Under the pieces are notes generated by a model. The model was not told where the DNA came from and made no database searches. It saw only the letters and a list, made by a program, of their open reading frames with translations. This document shows, in pieces, positions 1 through 8,442 of a stretch of 42,882 nt of DNA. This DNA is from Pseudomonas cyclaminis. GTDB lineage: Bacteria > Pseudomonadota > Gammaproteobacteria > Pseudomonadales > Pseudomonadaceae. The position numbers and the translations under genes are program-made. Location of the stretch: assembly GCF_015163715.1 (NCBI RefSeq), contig NZ_JADDUM010000039.1, positions 1 to 42,882 of the forward strand, given 5' to 3'. Numbering within the stretch: position 1 is the stretch's first letter; each line of letters opens with the position of its first letter.

Positions 1-60
1 AGCCCCCTCCCACCTTTGATCTGTGAATACATTCAAAATGTGGGAGGGGGCTTGCCCCCG
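1..60. repeat. REP palindrome, probably a REPIN cut by the window edge
   Basis: GCCCCCTCCCAC (2-13) pairs with GTGGGAGGGGGC (40-51), and GGGGGC-TT-GCCCCC forms a second small hairpin at 46-59. The same core occurs in the complete element at 10644-10730. It lies just downstream of the ccoH stop codon. The outer left arm is missing because the window starts inside the element. REP elements are established as abundant intergenic repeats in fluorescent pseudomonads. Confidence 0.85.
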
Positions 61-77
61 ATGCGCGAAGCGCGGCT

Positions 78-617
78 TTATTTTTTCAGGTCTTCGGCGC
101 CCTGCAGCGGCTCATCCCCCAACAGCAAGTCTTTGTCGTGGCTGACCTCTTCTTCTTCGAACAGGCGCCAGGTCTTGTCGCCTTCCACGCCGAGCAGTTC
201 CACGAAGCGGCGGCCCTCGACCTTGTCGGTGACCTGGCCGATGTAGCGGCCAGGTTCGCTGTCGCTGCGGGTCAGGTTGATCTTGCGGTCCTTCTCCGGC
301 TGGGTCGGGGAGATCAGGTTCAGTTCCAGGGTGTTCGGGTTGCTGTAGCCGGTGAGGTTCAGCTCGACCTCGCCGGTCAGTTCATCCAGGTGCAGCTTGG
401 CGCGCAGTTGCAGGGTCTGGGCCAGGCGTTCGCGGTCGAGGGAGCGGTTGATGCCTTTGCCGGCCTCGTAGTAGTTGTCGTTGACCAGGTTGTCCGGGTT
501 GTTCACCGCGATGGTCACCATGGACAAGGTCAAGGTCACCGAGCAGGCGAGGATGCCGATGATGATCCAGGGCCAGAGGTGCTTGTACCAAGGGCTTGCG
601 GCAGTGGCTAGGGGCAT
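78..617 (-). CDS. ccoH: CcoH/FixH family cbb3 oxidase assembly protein
   Basis: This 179-aa protein has one N-terminal membrane anchor (about residues 13-37, beginning KHLWPWIIIGILAC) followed by a soluble, probably periplasmic, domain. The NPDNLVNDNYYEAGKGIN segment after the helix is typical of FixH proteins. FixH/CcoH is known to be needed for stable assembly of cbb3 oxidase and interacts with the CcoN/CcoP subunits. It starts 15 bases after the ccoG stop, so the two genes are almost certainly cotranscribed. The usual next partners, the copper ATPase ccoI and ccoS, would lie left of the window. A REP element follows the stop. Start is ATG with a GGA-containing ribosome site close upstream. 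Confidence 0.92.
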   Translation of the reverse strand: MPLATAASPWYKHLWPWIIIGILACSVTLTLSMVTIAVNNPDNLVNDNYYEAGKGINRSLDRERLAQTLQLRAKLHLDELTGEVELNLTGYSNPNTLELNLISPTQPEKDRKINLTRSDSEPGRYIGQVTDKVEGRRFVELLGVEGDKTWRLFEEEEVSHDKDLLLGDEPLQGAEDLKK

Positions 618-632
618 TGTTCCGTTCTCTCT

Positions 633-2048
633 TTATCGAACTTGTGGGCCGATGAATCGGCTCTTGGCTTCAATGTGGACGCTGGCGTCATCGGCATCGG
701 TGAGGATGAATTTCACCTCGTTGGTGCTCGACGGCAGTTGTTCCGGCGCACTCGACAGCTCTACCGGCATGCTGACGATATCGCCGGCAGCCACCTTGAT
801 CTCACGACGGCCTTGCAGCTTGAGATCCGGCAGGCCGGCGGCGTCGAGCACGTAGGTATGGTCACGCTGGTCCTTGTTCATGATCTTCAGGCTGTAGACG
901 TTTTCGATGCGGCCTTCGGCGTTCTCGCGGTAGAGCACGCGGTCCTTGCTCACGTCGAAGCCCACCAGTGAGCGCATGAAAAACGCAGCGGCCAACAGGC
1001 TGATCATCGCCAGCAACACCAAGGCGTAACCGATCAGGCGAGGGCGCAGCTTATGGGTTTTCTGCCCGGACAGGTTGTGTTCGGTGGTGTAGCTGATCAG
1101 GCCGCGTGGGTACTCCATCTTGTCCATGATGTTGTCGCAGGCGTCGATGCACGCGGCGCAGCCAATGCACTCGATCTGCAGGCCGTCGCGGATGTCGATG
1201 CCGGTGGGGCACACTTGCACGCACATTGTGCAGTCGATGCAGTCGCCCAGCCCCTGGGCCTTGTAGTCGATCCCTTTTTTACGCGGGCCACGCAGTTCGC
1301 CACGGCGTGGGTCGTAGGAGACGATCAGGGTGTCCTTGTCGAACATCACGCTCTGGAAACGCGCGTACGGACACATGTAGATGCACACCTGTTCGCGCAG
1401 CCAGCCGGCGTTGCCATAGGTGGCGAGGGTGAAGAAGCCGACCCAGAAATACGACCAGCCATCGGCCTGGCCGGTGAAGAAGTCGAACACCAGTTCGCGG
1501 ATCGGCGAGAAGTAGCCGACGAAGGTCATGCCGGTGACAAAGCCGATCAGCAGCCACAGGCTGTGCTTGCTGAATTTGCGCAGGAATTTGTTGGCGCCCA
1601 TTGGCGCTTTATCCAGTTTGATGCGCTGGTTACGGTCGCCTTCGGTGACTTTTTCGCACCACATGAAGATCCACGTCCACACACTTTGCGGGCAGGTATA
1701 ACCACACCACACGCGGCCGGCGTACACCGTGATGAAGAACAGGCCGAACGCGGCGACGATCAGGATGCCCGACAGCAGAATGAAGTCCTGGGGCCAGAAG
1801 GTCGCACCAAAAATGAAGAACTTACGCTCCGGCAGGTTCCACCATACGGCCTGGTGGCCACCCCAGTTCAGCCACACCGTGCCGAAGTAGAGCAGGAACA
1901 ACGCAGCGCCGCCGAGCATGCGCAAATTGCGGAACAGGCCGGTGAACGCGCGGGTGTAGATTTTCTCACGCGGGGCATAGAGATCGACGGTAGTGGTCGA
2001 GTGTTTGGCAGGCGGGGTAACGTCATGTACCGGTATTTGGTCGCTCAT
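633..2048 (-). CDS. ccoG: CcoG, Fe-S cupric reductase for cbb3 oxidase assembly
   Basis: This is a 471-aa polytopic membrane protein, the normal length for pseudomonad CcoG. Cysteine motifs visible are CGYTCP (C115, C119), CIYMCP (C222, C226) and a ferredoxin-like double cluster with C270, C273, C276, C280, C294, C297, C300 and C304. The C-terminal part after the last helix looks like an Ig-like extracytoplasmic domain. The family is known to reduce Cu(II) to Cu(I) for insertion at the CuB site of cbb3 oxidase. I chose the second of two consecutive ATGs (MSDQIPVHD); a GTGGGA ribosome site lies upstream, and the longer reading to 2096 adds an unconserved tail. An ANR-like box lies about 155 bases upstream. 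The toxin-antitoxin pair separates it from the ccoNOQP1 operon. Confidence 0.95.
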   Translation of the reverse strand: MSDQIPVHDVTPPAKHSTTTVDLYAPREKIYTRAFTGLFRNLRMLGGAALFLLYFGTVWLNWGGHQAVWWNLPERKFFIFGATFWPQDFILLSGILIVAAFGLFFITVYAGRVWCGYTCPQSVWTWIFMWCEKVTEGDRNQRIKLDKAPMGANKFLRKFSKHSLWLLIGFVTGMTFVGYFSPIRELVFDFFTGQADGWSYFWVGFFTLATYGNAGWLREQVCIYMCPYARFQSVMFDKDTLIVSYDPRRGELRGPRKKGIDYKAQGLGDCIDCTMCVQVCPTGIDIRDGLQIECIGCAACIDACDNIMDKMEYPRGLISYTTEHNLSGQKTHKLRPRLIGYALVLLAMISLLAAAFFMRSLVGFDVSKDRVLYRENAEGRIENVYSLKIMNKDQRDHTYVLDAAGLPDLKLQGRREIKVAAGDIVSMPVELSSAPEQLPSSTNEVKFILTDADDASVHIEAKSRFIGPQVR

Positions 2049-2201
2049 CATTGCATCCCACGGCGGTGGAGATTTGCCTCGGCCAGTACGTGCCAACCGG
2101 GGTCAAATTAGGGGTGTTGCAGTGGCGTAATGATACGCCCCCGATAGTGCGCAAAGGGTGCGACCTTTGGTCGCGTTGGGGGAAATCAATTGATGGTGTA
2201 C

Positions 2202-2215
2202 GTGATCTGGATCAA
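2202..2215 (-). promoter_or_regulatory. ANR/FNR-like box upstream of ccoG
   Basis: On the minus strand the site reads TTGAT-CCAG-ATCAC, matching TTGAT-N4-ATCAA at nine of ten positions. It lies between vapC and ccoG, 154 bases before the ccoG start. Its position suggests that ccoGH keep oxygen-responsive control of their own despite the inserted toxin-antitoxin genes. Binding is inferred from the motif alone. Confidence 0.6.
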
Positions 2216-2255
2216 TTGACTTGGCAAGTATGGTCGGTTTTTGCGAGTGGGACGG

Positions 2256-2666
2256 TCATTCGTCCCAGGGATTAATCAGCGGGACACCGCTGGATTTGAA
2301 ATCACTGACGTTGCGCGTGACCACCGTGAGCCCATGGACCAGGGCGGTCGCAGCGATCAGCGCGTCACTTTCATTGGCGCGGTCGGGTACATGCAGGCGC
2401 GCACAGCGTAAGGCGACAGCTGCGTCGATTGGCAGGATCCGGGCATCGAACGCGGGCATCACATGCCGCTTGAGCCATGTGCGCAGTACCTTCCCTTGCG
2501 TGGGGTCGCGGCGCTCAATGCGCAGCACTCCGGTTTCCAATTCCTTCAACGTAATCGCTGAAATAAACAGGTGGGGCGCCATGACACTTTTTGCCCAGGC
2601 CACGACATTTGCATCCGCCTGGGGTTTACGAAGTTCAGAGATTACGTTGGTGTCGAGTAGATACAT
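2256..2666 (-). CDS. vapC: VapC-type PIN-domain toxin ribonuclease
   Basis: This 136-aa protein is a complete PIN domain of usual VapC length. It opens with MYLLDTNVISELRK, and the conserved acidic residues are D5, E42, D101 and D122, expected to bind the catalytic metal. Known VapC and FitB proteins are Mg-dependent endoribonucleases, often cutting tRNA or rRNA; the target here cannot be read from sequence. The ATG overlaps the antitoxin TGA by one base (TGATG), so translation is coupled. A TTG three bases upstream is in frame but less likely. The gene sits between the cbb3-1 operon and ccoG. Confidence 0.92.
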   Translation of the reverse strand: MYLLDTNVISELRKPQADANVVAWAKSVMAPHLFISAITLKELETGVLRIERRDPTQGKVLRTWLKRHVMPAFDARILPIDAAVALRCARLHVPDRANESDALIAATALVHGLTVVTRNVSDFKSSGVPLINPWDE

Positions 2667-2920
2667 CAAGAGAGGTCCACGGGTCGATGAGTGATCACGG
2701 CACGTTCGGTTTCGAATTCCATATCGGCCGCTTCCGGCATCACCAGCAGGTCCACGATGTCGGCATTGAGACCTGTCAATTTCTGGTAGTCCTCAATGCT
2801 TAGCAGTACATGGGCAGGTTTGCCGCGATCGGTGATAAAAACCGGCCCTTGCCGGGCCGCTTTTTTGGCACCGCTTGTGTCTTGATTAAATTCGCGGCTG
2901 GAAATAGTGGTGATGGTCAT
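2666..2920 (-). CDS. vapB: Phd/YefM-type antitoxin partner of VapC
   Basis: This 84-aa protein starts MTITTISSREFNQDTSGAKK and contains a HVLLSIEDYQKL segment, the layout of Phd/YefM antitoxins: an N-terminal DNA-binding fold and a C-terminal tail that inhibits the toxin. An AGGGGA ribosome site precedes the ATG. The gene overlaps vapC by one base. Antitoxins of this family usually repress their own operon with the toxin as corepressor, so the roughly 110 bases up to the cbb3-1 terminator should contain the promoter and operator. The symbol follows the PIN partner; a Phd-like name would also be fair. Confidence 0.9.
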   Translation of the reverse strand: MTITTISSREFNQDTSGAKKAARQGPVFITDRGKPAHVLLSIEDYQKLTGLNADIVDLLVMPEAADMEFETERAVITHRPVDLS

Positions 2921-3032
2921 GGGGAGTCCCCTTTATTCGATGCAATGTAGGCACGTTACTACTTAAGCGTCAGGGACGACAACTCGGGGTTATCAACGGT
3001 CGCCCAGGTCCTGGTCCAAGGTGGTCAGAAAT

Positions 3033-3065
3033 AAAAAAGCCCCGCCAGCGTTCGCTGTACGGGGC
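3033..3065 (-). terminator. Rho-independent terminator of the ccoNOQP1 operon
   Basis: On the minus strand GCCCCG (3060-3065) pairs with CGGGGC (3039-3044), an inner CAGCG/CGCTG stem extends the hairpin, and a six-T tract follows. It lies 19 bases past the ccoP1 stop and insulates vapBC from the oxidase operon. Confidence 0.9.
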
Positions 3066-3083
3066 CTGGTTTTGCCTGAGGTG

Positions 3084-4061
3084 TTACTGCTCCTCAGCCT
3101 TCTTGTCTCCATGGGACAAGCTGTAAACATAGGCCGCGAGCAAGTGCACCTTGTCATTGCCTTGCAGTTGCTCCTGCGCCGGCATCTGGCCCTGACGGCC
3201 GAAACGGATGGTCTGCTGCAGTTGGGCGTAGCTCGAACCGTAGATGAAGGCGCCGGGGTGGGTCAGGTCGGGCGCGCCCATTGCCGGGGTGCCTTTGCCG
3301 GCCGGGCCGTGGCAGGCCACGCAGTTGGCGGCGAAGAGTTTTTCGCCGTTGGCCACGTCGGCCTTCACACCTTCGGGCAGCTTGCGGCCGTCGAGTTGGG
3401 TGACCACGTAGGCGGCCACGTCGCTGACGCCTTCTTCATGAATGACCGGCAACCAGCCCGGCATCACGGCATGACGGCCCTTCATGATGGTTTCCTTGAT
3501 GGTCGCCGGCTCGCCACCCCAACGCCAGTCGGCGTCGGTCAGGTTGGGGAAGCCGTAGGCACCCTTGGCGTCGGAACCGTGGCACACCGAGCAGTTGGAG
3601 GCGAACAGGCGGCCACCCATCTTCAAGGCTTGCGGGTCCTTGGCGACTTCTTCAATCGGCATCGACGCGAACTTGGCGAAGATCGGCCCGAACTTGGCGT
3701 CCGACCTGGCCATTTCCTTTTCCCACTCGTGCACGCCGGTCCAGCCGGTCTGGCCGTTGGCGAACGGGGTTTGCTTGTCGTTGTCGAGGTAGTTGTAGCC
3801 CGGCAGCAGGCCTTTCCAGTTGCCCAGGCCGGGGTACAGCACCAGGTAGCCGAGGGCAAAGATGATGGTGCCGACGAACAGCATGAACCACCACTTGGGC
3901 AGCGGGTTGTCGTACTCCTCGATGCCATCGAACGAGTGGCCGACGGTCTCGTCGGTTTGCTCGGCGCGCTGGCCCTTGCGGGTCGACAGCAGCAGCCAGG
4001 TCAGGGCGAAAATGGTACCCAGACTGAGGACTGTGACGTACAGACTCCAGAACGTAGTCAT
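3084..4061 (-). CDS. ccoP1: cbb3 oxidase diheme subunit CcoP1
   Basis: This 325-aa diheme cytochrome c subunit has two N-terminal membrane helices (about residues 5-28 and 56-77) and two periplasmic cytochrome c domains. Heme-binding CxxCH motifs are CSVCH (157-161) and CVACH (247-251). CcoP passes electrons from CcoO or soluble cytochromes toward the CcoN active site. It overlaps ccoQ1 by four bases (ATGA), with AGGAG as ribosome site. Compared with CcoP2 it carries about 21 extra residues between the second helix and the first heme domain. It is the last gene of the operon, closed by the terminator at 3033-3065. Confidence 0.97.
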   Translation of the reverse strand: MTTFWSLYVTVLSLGTIFALTWLLLSTRKGQRAEQTDETVGHSFDGIEEYDNPLPKWWFMLFVGTIIFALGYLVLYPGLGNWKGLLPGYNYLDNDKQTPFANGQTGWTGVHEWEKEMARSDAKFGPIFAKFASMPIEEVAKDPQALKMGGRLFASNCSVCHGSDAKGAYGFPNLTDADWRWGGEPATIKETIMKGRHAVMPGWLPVIHEEGVSDVAAYVVTQLDGRKLPEGVKADVANGEKLFAANCVACHGPAGKGTPAMGAPDLTHPGAFIYGSSYAQLQQTIRFGRQGQMPAQEQLQGNDKVHLLAAYVYSLSHGDKKAEEQ

Positions 4062-4243
4062 TCTTTGTTACTCCTAGAAGCTTGCTCGACGTGCTTGATG
4101 GCTTCGGGATCATCCGCAAAGGGCAGCAAGGTCGCGTCTTCAAACTCCGACTTGCGCTTGGGGCTGAACACCCACAACGCCAGGCCGATAAAGGCCACCA
4201 TCACCACAACGGTGCCCAGGCCACGAATCATCCCGATATCCAT
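4058..4243 (-). CDS. ccoQ1: cbb3 oxidase small subunit CcoQ1
   Basis: This short protein, 61 aa from ATG, has a single membrane helix ([17 protein letters not shown]) followed by a charged tail, typical of CcoQ/FixQ. CcoQ stabilises association of CcoP with the core complex. A GTG at 4252 would overlap the ccoO1 stop, but the ATG at 4243 has a GGTGA ribosome site five bases upstream and gives the usual MDIG start. Its stop overlaps the ccoP1 start by four bases. Confidence 0.93.
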   Translation of the reverse strand: MDIGMIRGLGTVVVMVAFIGLALWVFSPKRKSEFEDATLLPFADDPEAIKHVEQASRSNKE

Positions 4244-4248
4244 GTAGG

Positions 4249-4857
4249 TCACCGTTTGCTTTTGATGATGGTGCCAAGGCCTTGCAGGTAGGCCACCAAT
4301 GCGTCCATTTCGGTCTTGCCCTTCACGGCTGCGGCTGCACCGGCGATGTCTTCGTCGGTGTAGGGCACGCCCAGGGTGCGCAAGACTTCCATCTTCTTCG
4401 CGGTGTCCTTGCCGTCGAGCTTGTTTTCCACGAGGAACGGGTACGCCGGCATTTTCGATTCAGGCACTACGTTGCGCGGGTTGTACAAGTGCGCACGCTG
4501 CCAGTCATCGGAATAACGCCCGCCCACGCGGGCCAGGTCCGGGCCGGTGCGCTTGGAGCCCCACAGGAACGGGTGGTCCCACACGCTTTCACCGGCCACC
4601 GAGTAGTGGCCGTAGCGCTCGGTTTCGGCGCGGAACGGGCGTATCATCTGCGAGTGGCAGCCGACACAACCGTTGGCGATATAGACGTCGCGGCCTTCCA
4701 GTTCAAGGGCGGTGCGCGGCTTCATGCCTTCGACCGGCTTGTTGGTCACATCCTGGAAAAACAGCGGAACGATTTGGGTCAGGCCGCCGATACTCACGGC
4801 GATGACCATGAAGAAGGCCAGCAGGCCGATATTCTTCTCGACTACTTCATGCTTCAT
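4249..4857 (-). CDS. ccoO1: cbb3 oxidase monoheme subunit CcoO1
   Basis: This 202-aa protein has one N-terminal membrane anchor (about 10-33) and a periplasmic cytochrome c domain with CVGCH at 64-68. The methionine of the [10 protein letters not shown] segment is the likely distal heme ligand. CcoO transfers electrons to CcoN. The ATG overlaps the ccoN1 TGA by one base and has a GGGAG ribosome site. It is nearly identical to CcoO2 in its first half and diverges around the K(L/V)DGKDTAK region. Confidence 0.97.
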   Translation of the reverse strand: MKHEVVEKNIGLLAFFMVIAVSIGGLTQIVPLFFQDVTNKPVEGMKPRTALELEGRDVYIANGCVGCHSQMIRPFRAETERYGHYSVAGESVWDHPFLWGSKRTGPDLARVGGRYSDDWQRAHLYNPRNVVPESKMPAYPFLVENKLDGKDTAKKMEVLRTLGVPYTDEDIAGAAAAVKGKTEMDALVAYLQGLGTIIKSKR

Positions 4858-6299
4858 CAGTGGGCTCCCACAACGGCGATCTGGGCGGCGGCTTCGGCTT
4901 GCGCCGGGTCCGAGGCACGCACGGTGCGCCAGACGTTGTAGGCCATGAACAGCATGCCGGTGGCAAAGAACGCACCGCCCAGGGCGCGGACGATGTAGCC
5001 CGGATGGCTGGCTTGCAGCGCTTCGACGAAGGAGTAGGTGAGGGTGCCGTCATCGTTGATTGCACGCCACATCAGGCCTTGGGTGATGCCGTTGACCCAC
5101 ATCGAGGCGATATAGAGCACAGTGCCGATAGTGGCCAGCCAGAAGTGCGTGTTGATCAGCCCGACGCTGTGCATCTGCGCACGGCCGAACAGTTTGGGGA
5201 TCATGTGGTACAGCGCGCCGATGGAGATCATCGCCACCCAACCGAGGGCGCCGGCGTGTACGTGGCCGATGGTCCAGTCGGTGTAGTGGGACAGCGAGTT
5301 GACGGTCTTGATCGCCATCATCGGCCCTTCGAAGGTCGACATGCCGTAGAACGCCAGGGAGACCACGAGGAAACGCAGGATCGGGTCGGTACGCAATTTA
5401 TGCCAGGCGCCCGAGAGGGTCATCATGCCGTTGATCATGCCGCCCCAGCTTGGCGCCAGCAGGATGATCGACATCGCCATGCCCAGGGACTGCGCCCAGT
5501 CCGGCAGCGCGGTGTAGTGCAAGTGGTGCGGACCGGCCCAGATGTACAGGGTGATCAGCGCCCAGAAGTGCACGATGGACAAGCGGTACGAGTAAATAGG
5601 ACGTTCGGCCTGTTTCGGCACGAAGTAGTACATCATCCCCAGAAAACCCGTGGTCAGGAAAAATCCGACGGCGTTGTGCCCGTACCACCACTGGATCATC
5701 GCATCCGTCGCCCCGGCATAGGCCGAGTAGGACTTGAACAGGCTGACTGGCAACGACGCGTGGTTGACGATGTGCAGCATCGCCGTGACCACGATGAACG
5801 CACCGTAGAACCAGTTGCCCACGTAGATGTGCTTGGTCTTGCGCTTGACGATGGTGCCGAAGAACACCGCACCATAGGTCACCCAGACAATTGCCAGCAA
5901 AATGGCGATCGGCCATTCCAGCTCGGCGTATTCCTTGGTGGTGGTGTAGCCCAGTGGCAGGCTGACGATGGCGCCGACGATGACCGCCTGCCAACCCCAG
6001 AAGGTGAAGGCGGCGAGGCCATCGGAGATCAGTCGCGTCTGGCAGGTTCGCTGCACGACATAGTAGGAGGTGGCAAACAAGGCACATCCACCGAAGGCGA
6101 AAATCACCAGGTTGGTGTGCAGCGGGCGCAGGCGACCGAAGGTCGTCCATGGCAAGTCGAAATTCAATTCCGGCCAAACCAGTTGCGAGGCGATGAACAC
6201 CCCGAGCCCCATGCCAAGGATCCCCCAGACCACCGTCATGATGGCGAACTGGCGGACTACCTTATAGTTATAAGCAGTCGGACTGATTGCTGTGCTCAT
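4857..6299 (-). CDS. ccoN1: cbb3 cytochrome c oxidase catalytic subunit CcoN1
   Basis: This 480-aa, about twelve-helix heme-copper oxidase subunit reduces O2 to water at a heme b3-CuB centre and conserves energy as proton motive force. Ligand histidines are H61 (RPLHTN), H208 (WYGHN), H258/H259 (GPHHLHYT) and H346/H348 (GHVHAG). These match the low-spin heme, CuB and high-spin heme positions of C-family oxidases. I chose ATG at 6299 ([13 protein letters not shown]), aligned with the CcoN2 start; the longer frame to 6407 runs through promoter DNA. In P. aeruginosa the cbb3-1 enzyme is the constitutive form, and the weaker ANR-like box here fits that. Confidence 0.97.
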   Translation of the reverse strand: MSTAISPTAYNYKVVRQFAIMTVVWGILGMGLGVFIASQLVWPELNFDLPWTTFGRLRPLHTNLVIFAFGGCALFATSYYVVQRTCQTRLISDGLAAFTFWGWQAVIVGAIVSLPLGYTTTKEYAELEWPIAILLAIVWVTYGAVFFGTIVKRKTKHIYVGNWFYGAFIVVTAMLHIVNHASLPVSLFKSYSAYAGATDAMIQWWYGHNAVGFFLTTGFLGMMYYFVPKQAERPIYSYRLSIVHFWALITLYIWAGPHHLHYTALPDWAQSLGMAMSIILLAPSWGGMINGMMTLSGAWHKLRTDPILRFLVVSLAFYGMSTFEGPMMAIKTVNSLSHYTDWTIGHVHAGALGWVAMISIGALYHMIPKLFGRAQMHSVGLINTHFWLATIGTVLYIASMWVNGITQGLMWRAINDDGTLTYSFVEALQASHPGYIVRALGGAFFATGMLFMAYNVWRTVRASDPAQAEAAAQIAVVGAH

Positions 6300-6594
6300 T
6301 CTAAGGTTCCACGGTTTAGGTTTTTTTATAGGTAAAATCGGCCGCAAGTATGTAGAAAGCGAGGGGCCATTGCAACGCAATGGCTGACCTGGATCAATGC
6401 GTTCCACGCCAGATTCTGCGCCCTTTCCATGTTTGGCGTAAGGACAAAATCAGAAATAGAAAGCTGATCGAGTGGACAGGAAATTTATGGGGTCGCAACG
6501 ATAGCCGTTGCGTACGCCAGAATCGGTCCGCTGTGGGGGAAGCGTAGACCCGAATGGCGAGGGGGGAAAGTTGTGCTTTGGAAGGGTGTGACGA
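6300..6594. other. Promoter region of ccoNOQP1, no gene
   Basis: This is the promoter side of the 409-base gap between the two oxidase operons. It contains the weak ANR-like site (6384-6397) and a CGCCA/TGGCG inverted pair around 6407-6435. No reading frame in it resembles a protein. The rest of the gap is the repeat and terminator block described separately. Confidence 0.5.
6384..6397 (-). promoter_or_regulatory. Weak ANR/FNR-like box upstream of ccoN1
   Basis: On the minus strand it reads TTGAT-CCAG-GTCAG. The left half is perfect and the right half matches ATCAA at three of five bases. It lies 85 bases before the ccoN1 start. The same TTGATCCAG core occurs at the ccoG site. Any binding would be weaker than at the ccoN2 site. 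Confidence 0.4.
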
Positions 6595-6685
6595 ACTGCC
6601 GCAGAGCGGCAGTCATAAGCGGCAAGTTGCAAGCCGCAAGAAAAAGCGGCTGCAAGATCCAAGTTGGGAGCTCTTCTCTTGCAGC
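6595..6685. repeat. GCGGCAAG-type inverted repeat cluster between the cbb3 operons
   Basis: Three nested or adjacent stems are present: ACTGCCGC/GCGGCAGT (6595-6613), GCGGC/GCCGC (6619-6637) and GCTGCAAGA/TCTTGCAGC (6649-6657 and 6677-6685). The composition (AAGCGGCAAG, CTTGCAGCTTG) resembles the element at 39942-40017, so both probably belong to one dispersed repeat family. Family identity is inferred from the two copies seen here. Confidence 0.65.
6641..6685 (-). terminator. Likely terminator of the ccoNOQP2 operon
   Basis: On the minus strand the nine-base stem GCTGCAAGA/TCTTGCAGC is followed after three bases by five Ts. It begins 23 bases after the ccoP2 stop codon. It is formed from the repeat cluster described at 6595-6685. 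Confidence 0.55.
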
Positions 6686-6708
6686 TTGCAGATTAAAACG
6701 TCCTGCTG

Positions 6709-7623
6709 CTATTGATGGGACAGGCTGTACACGTAGGCCGCCAGCAGATGCACCTTGTCATTGCCTTGCAGCACTTCCTGCGCCGGCATCTGGCCTTGGC
6801 GGCCATGGCGAATGGTCTGCTGCAACTGCGCCAGGCTGGTGCCGTAGATATAGCCGCCTGGCAGCGTCAGGTTCGGCGCCCCCATGACGTCCATGCCGTG
6901 GCCTTCCGGCCCGTGGCACGCCACGCAGGTGGTGTTGAACGCGGCTTTGCCCGCATCCAGGTCGGCAGTGCTGTCGGCCGGCAGTGGCAACTTGGCCAAA
7001 TCGTGGCGGACATAGGCGGCAACGTTCTTCACGCCGTCATCACCCAGCATCTCACCCCAGGCCGGCATCGCCGCGTGGCGGCCGTTCAGGATGGTGGTCT
7101 TGATCGCCTCAGCGGAACCGCCCCAGCGCCAGATGTTATCCGCCAGGTTAGGGAAGCCGAACGCGCCCTTGGCATCCGAGCCGTGGCACACCGCGCAGTT
7201 GGAGGCGAACAGGCGACCGCCCATCTTCAGCGCCTGCGGGTCCTTGGCCACTTCTTCCACGGGCATGGCCGAGAATTTGGCGAAGATCGGCCCGAACCTG
7301 GTGTCGGCCTTGGCCATTTCCTTGTCCCATTCCTTGGCCGACGTCCAGCCGTCTTCATAGCCCGGCAGCACACCTTTCCAATTGCCCAGGCCCGGGTAGA
7401 GGATCAGGTAGCCGACCGCAAACACCAACGTGCCGGCGAACAGCATGAACCACCACTGGGGCAGCGGGTTGTCGTATTCCTCGATGCCATCGAAGGCGTG
7501 GCCCATGGTCTGGTCCACGCTGCCTTTGGTCTCGCCCTTGCGGGTGCCGATCAACAGCCAAGTCAGGCCGATCAGGCTGCCGAGGGTCAGTACGCAGATC
7601 CATGTACTCCAGAATAGGGTCAT
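6709..7623 (-). CDS. ccoP2: cbb3 oxidase diheme subunit CcoP2
   Basis: This 304-aa protein has two membrane helices and two cytochrome c domains, with CAVCH at 143-147 and CVACH at 233-237. It has the same role as CcoP1 in the second isoenzyme. It lacks about 21 residues present in CcoP1 just after the LLPGY segment, so the linker to the first heme domain is shorter. The start overlaps the ccoQ2 stop by four bases (ATGA). A repeat-derived terminator follows. Confidence 0.97.
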   Translation of the reverse strand: MTLFWSTWICVLTLGSLIGLTWLLIGTRKGETKGSVDQTMGHAFDGIEEYDNPLPQWWFMLFAGTLVFAVGYLILYPGLGNWKGVLPGYEDGWTSAKEWDKEMAKADTRFGPIFAKFSAMPVEEVAKDPQALKMGGRLFASNCAVCHGSDAKGAFGFPNLADNIWRWGGSAEAIKTTILNGRHAAMPAWGEMLGDDGVKNVAAYVRHDLAKLPLPADSTADLDAGKAAFNTTCVACHGPEGHGMDVMGAPNLTLPGGYIYGTSLAQLQQTIRHGRQGQMPAQEVLQGNDKVHLLAAYVYSLSHQ

Positions 7624-7820
7624 GGCCGGTTGCTCCTTGTTGCAGGCGCTTCTTGAGCGTCGGATGGAGAAGGTTCATCGGCGAAGGGCAGCAGGCGCGC
7701 CTGCTCGAACTCCTCATTGCGCCGGTTGTTGAACACCCACAGCGACAGGCCGATAAAGGCAATGGCGACGACCAGCGTGCCAAGGCCGCGGATGGTGCCC
7801 GCATCGAATTCAAATCCCAT
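7620..7820 (-). CDS. ccoQ2: cbb3 oxidase small subunit CcoQ2
   Basis: This 66-aa protein has one membrane helix ([17 protein letters not shown]) and a polar tail. The GAGGTGA ribosome site overlaps the end of ccoO2, showing translational coupling. It resembles CcoQ1 through the helix and differs in the tail. As with other CcoQ proteins it should stabilise the CcoP interaction. Confidence 0.93.
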   Translation of the reverse strand: MGFEFDAGTIRGLGTLVVAIAFIGLSLWVFNNRRNEEFEQARLLPFADEPSPSDAQEAPATRSNRP

Positions 7821-7823
7821 GGT

Positions 7824-8432
7824 TCACCTCTTGCTCTTGATGGCAGTGCCGAGCACTTGCAGGTATGAAACCAGCGCGTCCATCTCGGTCTTGCCCTTGA
7901 GGCTGGCCACTGCGGCAGTGATGTCGTCGTCGGTGTACGGCACGCCGAGGGTGCGCATCACCTTCAACTTGGTCTCGGTATGGCTGCTGTCGACCTGGGC
8001 CGTGACCAGCCACGGGTAGGCCGGCATTTTCGACTCGGGCACCACGTTGCGCGGGTTGTACAAATGCGCGCGGTGCCAGTCGTCCGAGTAGCGGGCGCCG
8101 ACGCGGGCCAGGTCCGGACCGGTGCGCTTGGAGCCCCACAGGAACGGGTGGTCCCACACGCTCTCGCCCGCCACGGAGTAGTGGCCGTAGCGTTCGGTTT
8201 CGGCGCGGAATGGGCGGATCATCTGCGAGTGGCACTGCACACAGCCTTCACGGATGTAGATGTCGCGGCCTTCCAGTTGCAGCGCGGTGTAGGGTTTCAT
8301 GCCTTCCACCGGCTTGTTGGTCACATCCTGGAAGAACAGCGGGACGATCTGGGTCAGGCCGCCGATGCTCACAGCGAGCACCATGAGCAGCATCAGCAGG
8401 CCGACGTTCTTTTCAATCGTTTCGTGTTTCAT
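7824..8432 (-). CDS. ccoO2: cbb3 oxidase monoheme subunit CcoO2
   Basis: This 202-aa protein has a single membrane anchor and one heme c motif, CVQCH at 64-68. The ATG at 8432 is preferred over the in-frame GTG immediately before it because GAGGAG lies six bases upstream and because it matches the CcoO1 start. It is separated from ccoN2 by ten bases and closely resembles CcoO1 except in the region before the last helix turn ([13 protein letters not shown]). Confidence 0.97.
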
Positions 8433-8442
8433 CACAGACTCC

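Noticed and set aside
4860..6335. 491-aa plus-strand ORF opposite ccoN1 and a 518-aa one opposite ccoN2 (8299-9855)
   Set aside because: Antisense shadows of high-GC genes; composition rich in His, Gln, Asp and Arg, with no domain and no ribosome site.
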